Part shown: positions 6,214 through 6,215 of the stretch, piece by piece
Layout of the letters: the number at the start of each line of letters is the position of its first letter
How positions within the stretch are numbered: the stretch's first letter is position 1
Assembly (NCBI GenBank): GCA_021204635.1
Contig: JAJPZB010000132.1
Span: 2,354-8,568 of the forward strand
Source of the DNA: Opitutia bacterium
Lineage (GTDB): Bacteria; Verrucomicrobiota; Verrucomicrobiia; Opitutales; UBA953
Direction of reading: 5' to 3'
DNA: 6,215 bases
Program-made: the position numbers and the translations under genes
The notes under the pieces: generated by a model
What the model was told of the DNA's origin: nothing
The model's database searches: none
The model's input: only the letters and a program-made list of their open reading frames with translations

Positions 6214-6215
6214 GG

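Overview
The window holds three protein-coding genes in two divergent transcription units, followed by a repeat-rich non-coding tail. The organism looks like a Gram-negative bacterium with a moderately high-GC genome. One gene encodes a very large Thr/Ser/Gly-rich secreted protein with a signal peptide and about 20-residue beta-helix-like repeats. Two of the three genes lack a clear Shine-Dalgarno site. The GMP synthase carries a THHNRV version of the usual SHHNVGGLP segment. Together these would fit a Verrucomicrobiota (Opitutae-like) bacterium, but that placement is inference from style and not from a marker gene.

Region 1 (2-2737, minus strand) is one uninterrupted reading frame of 912 codons. 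It starts at an ATG complementary to 2735-2737 and runs off the left edge with no stop. It encodes the N-terminal part of a surface or autotransporter-like protein. The shorter frames on the opposite strand here are shadows.

Region 2 (2738-3025) is the divergent control region. It contains three short inverted repeats within 81 bp and an A/C-rich, G-poor leader for the minus-strand gene.

Region 3 (3026-5773, plus strand) is a likely two-gene operon: a class I PLP-dependent aminotransferase of the aspartate aminotransferase type, then guaA (GMP synthase) 21 nt downstream with a good GGAG ribosome binding site. Both are complete with their catalytic residues. An aspartate aminotransferase interconverts aspartate/oxaloacetate and glutamate/2-oxoglutarate. 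GMP synthase consumes glutamine and releases glutamate, so the pair is linked through amino-nitrogen metabolism. The unit ends at a strong rho-independent terminator (5846-5876).

Region 4 (5877-6215) has no credible gene. It contains a degenerate G-rich tandem array built on a roughly 32-bp unit with a TTGGTGG core, interrupted by a unique segment. It is followed by two hairpins at the right edge that could be an extragenic palindromic element or the end of a mobile element. The most unusual items are the secreted repeat protein with its mosaic base composition and the G-rich array.
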